Assembly (NCBI RefSeq): GCF_050436995.1
Contig: NC_134749.1
Span: forward strand, 10,124,001 to 10,188,000
Length of the DNA: 64,000 nucleotides
Direction of reading: 5' to 3'
From: Anticarsia gemmatalis
Lineage: Eukaryota > Arthropoda > Insecta > Lepidoptera > Erebidae
Shown: positions 59,283 to 64,000 of the stretch, piece by piece
Layout: each line of letters begins with the position of its first letter
How positions within the stretch are numbered: position 1 is the stretch's first letter
Position numbers and translations under genes: made by a program
Notes under the pieces: generated by a model
Seen by the model: the letters and a program-made list of their open reading frames with translations, nothing else
What the model was told of the DNA's origin: nothing
Databases searched by the model: none

Positions 59283-60109
59283 TGACTAATAACGTTGGGC
59301 AGTAAATAAGGTTTCGTAACGTTTAGAATATTCATTGGGCATAAGCCCCGTTGTGTATCCTAGTATTAGGTGTACAAGTCGCGACAGTTTTTATCTGTTT
59401 TAAAAGCAGCCATCTTTGAAATAATGTTATAGATACGCGAACAAGCTCGCATAAAATATAAACAAAAAAATAATCCTATTGCAATATTTACTTCATTTAT
59501 AATAGATGGCAGCACATGTGCGTGATCACATGCTTTTAATTTGAGTATTACACGAATATAAATGTCTTTTAAAATGTCAATGGCTGCAATATTTTAAATT
59601 TGAATATTGTACATGTGTCATGGAAATATGAGCTTGGCATATTCGTGTTTTTTAATACATAAATCAATTTGTAACCCATCAGAAATACTGATGAAACTTG
59701 ATGTCATAAAACATGTCGAATTTAAACTTCCACTGGCTGCGTTCCTTGCATAAGGCTCTCTTATAAGTTGTTGGACTAATGTTACAAATGTATAATAGAA
59801 TAAACATTTTACCTGGTCAGCCTGCGACCACGGCGCCACCAACCTGCGCCGAAACGTTAGGCATTTTAAGGTAAAATGCGTGTTCGCGTTCATTTCCGTA
59901 TTCTATTATACATTAAAGATGCAACGCAAGAGTTTGAAAGTTATAATTTTATAAATCCTATTTGTAATTTTACTTTTCTCTTTTATGAGACCAAAATACA
60001 TAGCACACTAAATCAGCAGTTTACATCTAGCGACGTCATCTTCGCATTTCTGACGGGTTGTACTTAATTGTAAGGGGAACTAAAGCTTGTATACTTATAG
60101 ATTAGGTGT

Positions 60110-63100
60110 TTAGACCACTATGGCGGCGGCTAGAGCCATGATAAGAGTGCCGAATGTTACAGCAAGGCCGCTCGCAGCGCCGCGTGCATTACCAGCGGGC
60201 TTCTCTTCCTGTAATATAAAATAATTTTTAAATTTCAGGTTGAATTTTTATTAGCTAATATTATAATTATATGAGAATAAACACGAACTCACATTTTAAC
60301 TCGGATTGCTTGATATTCTAGCGCGGATTACACGCCGAAACGTCAAGCGATCCAAGGAGAAAAGTATCTTTATTTATATTTTATTCATTTTTTTTTGTTA
60401 GAAATAGTTCTTTTGATATTGGTTAAATCTACTGATAAATTAAATTTACTAGTATACTTTAGTAGCAAGACTAGGATTTTAAGTTTAAAGCTTCAACAAA
60501 CTAATTTCATTCTAATTTAAAGACTACACAAGGAAGCATTTTCACCAATTGTCTTAAGTAAACTAAAAAAATCTAAAATACTTCTTAAGATTTGCTACAC
60601 ACATATTACACTACGGGTCAGCGCTTTCGGTTCGGCAATATCTATCAAACAACAAAACCGATTCGAAGCAATTACTGCACTTGCTCGGTTCATGCAAATT
60701 GTGTAGTTCCTTCGGGTCCGATCGTCACAATTCGGTTTTTATACAGGCACGGCGATGTAGTGACATTTTACTCGAACATTCATCTACATTTAAGACTTTT
60801 TACAGACTGTTTTACCACCCGGCTGGGCCGATTAATGCTAAACTGTATATGTGTGTAGCAAAGCTTTATAAATAGTAGCAAGAGCAACATAGACAAGACA
60901 ATATCTACAAATATGACAAAATAATAGGACACAATCTACCTTCACCAAAGAAACATTAACAAAACAAATACTAGTTTTAACTGTTAGTCACTTACAAATG
61001 TGCCGCTTTTCGATTTGGAATCAACATTGACCTGGCAAAACGTGCGATAAAGTGTCAGTTATTAGATTAGTGCTCGATCATTTATATAACACCATAACGA
61101 TTAGATAGATAGCTAACAGCATACGCAAAACAGTCCTAGGAGTAGGGATTACAATCATTTTTGGTTATGAATGACTAGCTGACCCGCGCAACTTCGCTTG
61201 CGTCACATAAGAGAGAATGGGTCATAAATATTCCCGTTTTTGTAACATTTTTCGTTTCTGCTCCGCTCCTAATGGTCGCAGCGTGATGATATATAGCCTA
61301 TAGCGTTTCTCGGTAAATAGACTATCTAACACTGAAATAATTTTTCAAATCGGACCAGTAGTTTCTGAGATTAGCGCGTTCAAACAAACAAACAATCAAA
61401 CAAACAAACAAACCCTTCAGCTTTATAATATTAGTATAGATTAGTATTCATTCGTCTTTTTTGCAGCTAATGAAATTAAGATATAATAATTCTAAATATT
61501 CAAATAATCAGTCTCAGTTACTAATGTAATTATCTGTAAGTACCTACTAGAAGAGAGCATACTTATTATTATTTCACTTGACGAAAATATTTCAAATACA
61601 AACCGGATCCGGCGGACCGGATTGCAATCTATACCTAGGAGGTTTTTGGTGTTTTAAATATAACCTAACCCTGTATATTAAAAGTGTTATGGCCTATTTA
61701 ACCACTAGATAGGTACCGATAGCTTATTCGATGGAATATTAATAATTCTTTTTATATGTTTTGATAATATGATAGACATCATCTACCACATAGGTTATTT
61801 GATAATTATTAAAAAACTGTGAAACTTGTTTTATAGTGAAAATACATATCTAGTTTAAATAAAGGTAGATACATATTATTATATTCTTAGAACTAAAATT
61901 TGAGTTAGTAAAGAGAAGTTAAGAAATGAACATCCTGTGTAATATATTAGTCTTTAGTTTTAGTAGGTTATACCTATATAAAGGTGAAAGAATAACCTTC
62001 AGAAAATGTTAAACATATTACAGTATATTACTAAATAATGTGTCTACTCACTTTAATATAATTCTTGCACGGCGTAGCTTTGATAATGAACTTGAAGAGC
62101 GAGTCCATGATGTTAGCAGACGTAGGCTTAGTGCATTGTTCTAATACTTTGACCACACAGGACCGCAAGGCTGTCATCTGGTTGCATTGTTTCTCCTGTA
62201 AATGAGAATAAATAAATAAATCTTTGAATAATGCCTCCGTGGCGCGGTGGTTTAGGCTGCGTATACCATTGCGTTGGGAGATCGTAGGTTCAATTCCCAA
62301 ACGACACAATTATTTGTGCGATCCACAAATAATTGTTTCGGGTCTGGTTCTATGTTATGTCCGTTGTTTGTATGTTTGTAAAAGTCCCCGCGACACAAGA
62401 GCAATTCTTAGTGTGGGAGTTGTCTTTTGAAAGAAAATAAGGAATAATTCACACTCGGTCAGCTAATTAAAAAAAATCTTGAACTATGGCAACCAGAAAA
62501 CTGATAAATATACATACTTTCATCCATCTAATCTATATCCATCTATTATATGCATATATAAAAATCGATAAAACTTGCTAACTTTTGAATAAATCTGGCC
62601 TGTATTTATAATTTCATATTAGTTAAAATGCGAAAGTCAGTAGCGTTTTTACGACTAAAAGGCTAAAACGACTTCGATGGGATTTTGTTTGGAGGTTGTT
62701 GAAAACCTCGGTCTCCAAATTTTACAAATAATAATAATAATATTTATTGACGGCATGCAAAGTCCCCAACCGGCAATTGGCCAGCGTGGTGGATTCAAGG
62801 CCTAATCCCTCCCTCTCGTATGGGAGAAGACCCTTGCCCTGCAGTGGGACAGTAGGTATATCAGCCTAGCCTTTTCTTCTAAACTATGTTGGAGTCGGCT
62901 TCCAGTCTCACCGGATGCAGCTGAATATCAGTATTTTATGCAGTGGAACAGTAATGGGTTAAAAAAACATTTTGAAAATTTGGAGACGGGGGCGGAATCA
63001 TACATGACTGCAATCAATTTTAGGTAATTATTTAATTTACCTTGAACTCCAAATCAAGAACGCTGTCAATGGTGACGTTGTCCAGGTCGCCCTGTGTCTG

Positions 63101-63800
63101 AGCGTCGAAGGTCTTGTTGAAGCAGTCCTGGATCTGCTCCTGGGTTTCTTGGAAACACTCCTTACCTCCCTCGGCAATGAACACTAAAAACAATAATAAT
63201 TTGTAGTTAAATTTAAAAAAAAATACAGATTTGTTTGCAAAATTAAGCCTTGACTACATTGGCCAAGGGCGTGGGAATTCAAATTCTTTCCAGTAGTATT
63301 TTCATACAAAATTTCTCAATAGCTAGCCGGTTGTCGAACGTCGATAGACATATACATAACAACTACAAAAAAAAATCAATCAAGTACGTAGGGGTTTTGC
63401 TTGTCGCGAGCCTTCCCGGCCTGTGTAATCCAGTAAACAATTAAGTTAACGGTACCGATATTAGCAAGAACCCATAAAGGCAATATGAATACACATAAAA
63501 TAGCGAGAAACTAGTTAAAAAAAATTCGAATTGACGATCTCCTCCCTTAGAAGTCGGTTAAAAAAAAGTCCTGTGCGATGTGCACTTGTCGAATGAACGA
63601 AGTTGTTGGACTATAGTCACTTGTTTTTTTTATTACATGCGATTCTGTCTCCATCTTTGTAGCAAATGAACTCAGACAGCTGGTCGGAGACATTGTATAG
63701 TGTCTTGAAGTTCTTCTGTTCACTGGTAGCGAAGCACGGCTTGATCGTCTCGGTCATGTTGCGGAAACACTCTTTGAACTGGGGAGTCTTGTTGCAGTAT
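60110..63800 (-). CDS. 27 kDa haemolymph glycoprotein paralog with GPI-anchor-like tail, partial (5' exons beyond the right edge)
   Basis: Minus-strand exons in transcript order: 63800-63637 (164 nt), 63183-63041 (143 nt), 62195-62052 (144 nt) and 60208-60110 (99 nt with stop TAA). Borders are GT/AG and phases agree. The first visible exon has the same length and phase as exon 4 of the neighbouring gene and encodes KYCNKTPQFKECF to FICYKDGDRIA; next comes LFIAEGGKECF, parallel to LFIAEGGPECF in the neighbour. Ten cysteines align with those of the neighbour; the missing two exons should hold the other two plus the signal peptide. Five N-x-S/T sequons (NKT, NMT, NVS, NKT, NVT) predict heavy glycosylation. 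The last exon differs: EEKPAGNARGAASG followed by an uncharged hydrophobic tail ending AAAIVV. Small residues before a hydrophobic C-terminus are typical of a GPI-attachment signal, so this member is inferred to be membrane-held. A tail-anchored single helix is the alternative. Confidence 0.88.
61171..61442 (-). mobile_element. Dispersed repeat, complete inverted copy of 33685-33945 family
   Basis: ctagctgacccgcgcaactt to tataatattagtatagatta, including a run of CAAA units. In the last intron of the minus-strand paralog. Confidence 0.65.
62231..62440 (+). mobile_element. tRNA-derived SINE, family A
   Basis: cctccgtggcgcggtggttt head, gtaggttcaattcccaaac box B, cacaaataattgtttcgggt body and agtgtgggagttgtctttt end. 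Inserted in the intron just upstream (in transcript sense) of exon 62195-62052 of the minus-strand paralog. Confidence 0.75.
62749..62965 (+). mobile_element. 3' fragment of SINE family C with an inserted repeat piece
   Basis: gcatgcaaagtccccaaccg to cagtgggacagtag is family C. About 85 bp of another repeat (ggagtcggcttccagtctca, also at 45960-46020) follow, and the family C end reappears as gcagtggaacagtaatggg. Confidence 0.55.
63295..63355 (+). mobile_element. Fragment of the 'AGCCGGTTGTCG' MITE
   Basis: ttttcatacaaaatttctca and gctagccggttgtcgaa match the right half of the family. Lies in an intron of the minus-strand 27 kDa paralog. Confidence 0.5.
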
Positions 63801-63837
63801 CTAAAAGTTTTATGAAACAGTAATACATTAGAAAATT

Positions 63838-63900
63838 GATTGTCACTTGTTCTAACGGTGAAGGAAAAAATCGATCGAAACGTTGCCTTACACAATGACC
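63838..63900 (+). mobile_element. Short fragment of SINE family C body
   Basis: tcacttgttctaacggtga matches the family C body at 42180-42200. Located immediately upstream (transcript sense) of exon 63800-63637 of the minus-strand paralog. Confidence 0.5.
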
Positions 63901-64000
63901 ATTGAATTCAACTATCACAAAGGATTTTTATGAATGTACATATATAATAATACTATATAATCGTTAGCGAAACAAAAATAAAAATATTTGTCTAGGATAC

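Larger units (their letters stand above)
56604..60109. other. Intergenic space between convergent 27 kDa genes
   Basis: Two SINEs (57531-57731, 58997-59282) in otherwise AT-rich sequence. The 3' UTR of the minus-strand gene must lie in the right part, but I could not single out its poly(A) signal. Confidence 0.5.

Overview
The window is nuclear DNA from an insect, almost certainly a lepidopteran, most likely a noctuid-type moth. Genes are split by AT-rich introns with GT/AG borders. Two genes belong to the 27 kDa haemolymph glycoprotein family (P27K, DUF1397), known mainly from moths and butterflies. The intergenic DNA is packed with short dispersed repeats of lepidopteran type: several tRNA-derived SINE families, a 5S-rRNA-derived SINE family, TIR-bearing MITEs and fold-back elements. 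No tRNA or rRNA gene, CRISPR array or intact transposase gene was found.

Layout. (1) 1-25660 has no recognisable protein-coding gene. It holds a near-perfect 194-bp inverted repeat (3113-3552), a likely promoter plus non-coding first exon ending in a consensus donor (about 6541-6726), a 5S-derived SINE (10633-10878) and a Harbinger-like MITE (22589-23020). (2) 25661-29839 (+) is an eight-exon FAM13-family gene, 520 codons, reconstructed with consistent splice phases throughout. Its last intron carries two SINEs and a 36-bp copy of the end of its own exon 4 including the splice donor. (3) 29840-44530 is intergenic. It is dominated by a 1.59-kb fold-back element (37184-38770) whose loop is a fragment of a Tc1/mariner transposase. 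(4) 44533-56366 (+) is a complete secreted 27 kDa haemolymph glycoprotein gene of seven exons and 229 codons, with TATA box, initiator and poly(A) signals. Its 8-kb first intron is full of repeats. (5) 60110-63800 (-) is the 3' part of a paralogous gene running off the right edge. Its last exon encodes a GPI-anchor-like tail that the neighbour lacks.

How the genes relate. The two 27 kDa genes are convergent, share exon phases and a 164-nt exon, and are a local tandem-family pair. One product looks secreted into haemolymph; the other looks retained on the cell surface and carries more N-glycosylation sites. FAM13 is unrelated to them functionally as far as the sequence shows.

The most unusual items are the GPI-like tail in one 27 kDa paralog, the 5S-derived SINEs, the two large fold-back structures, and the chimeric SINE/exon-4 fragment inside FAM13. 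I did not find a clearly new multi-gene system.
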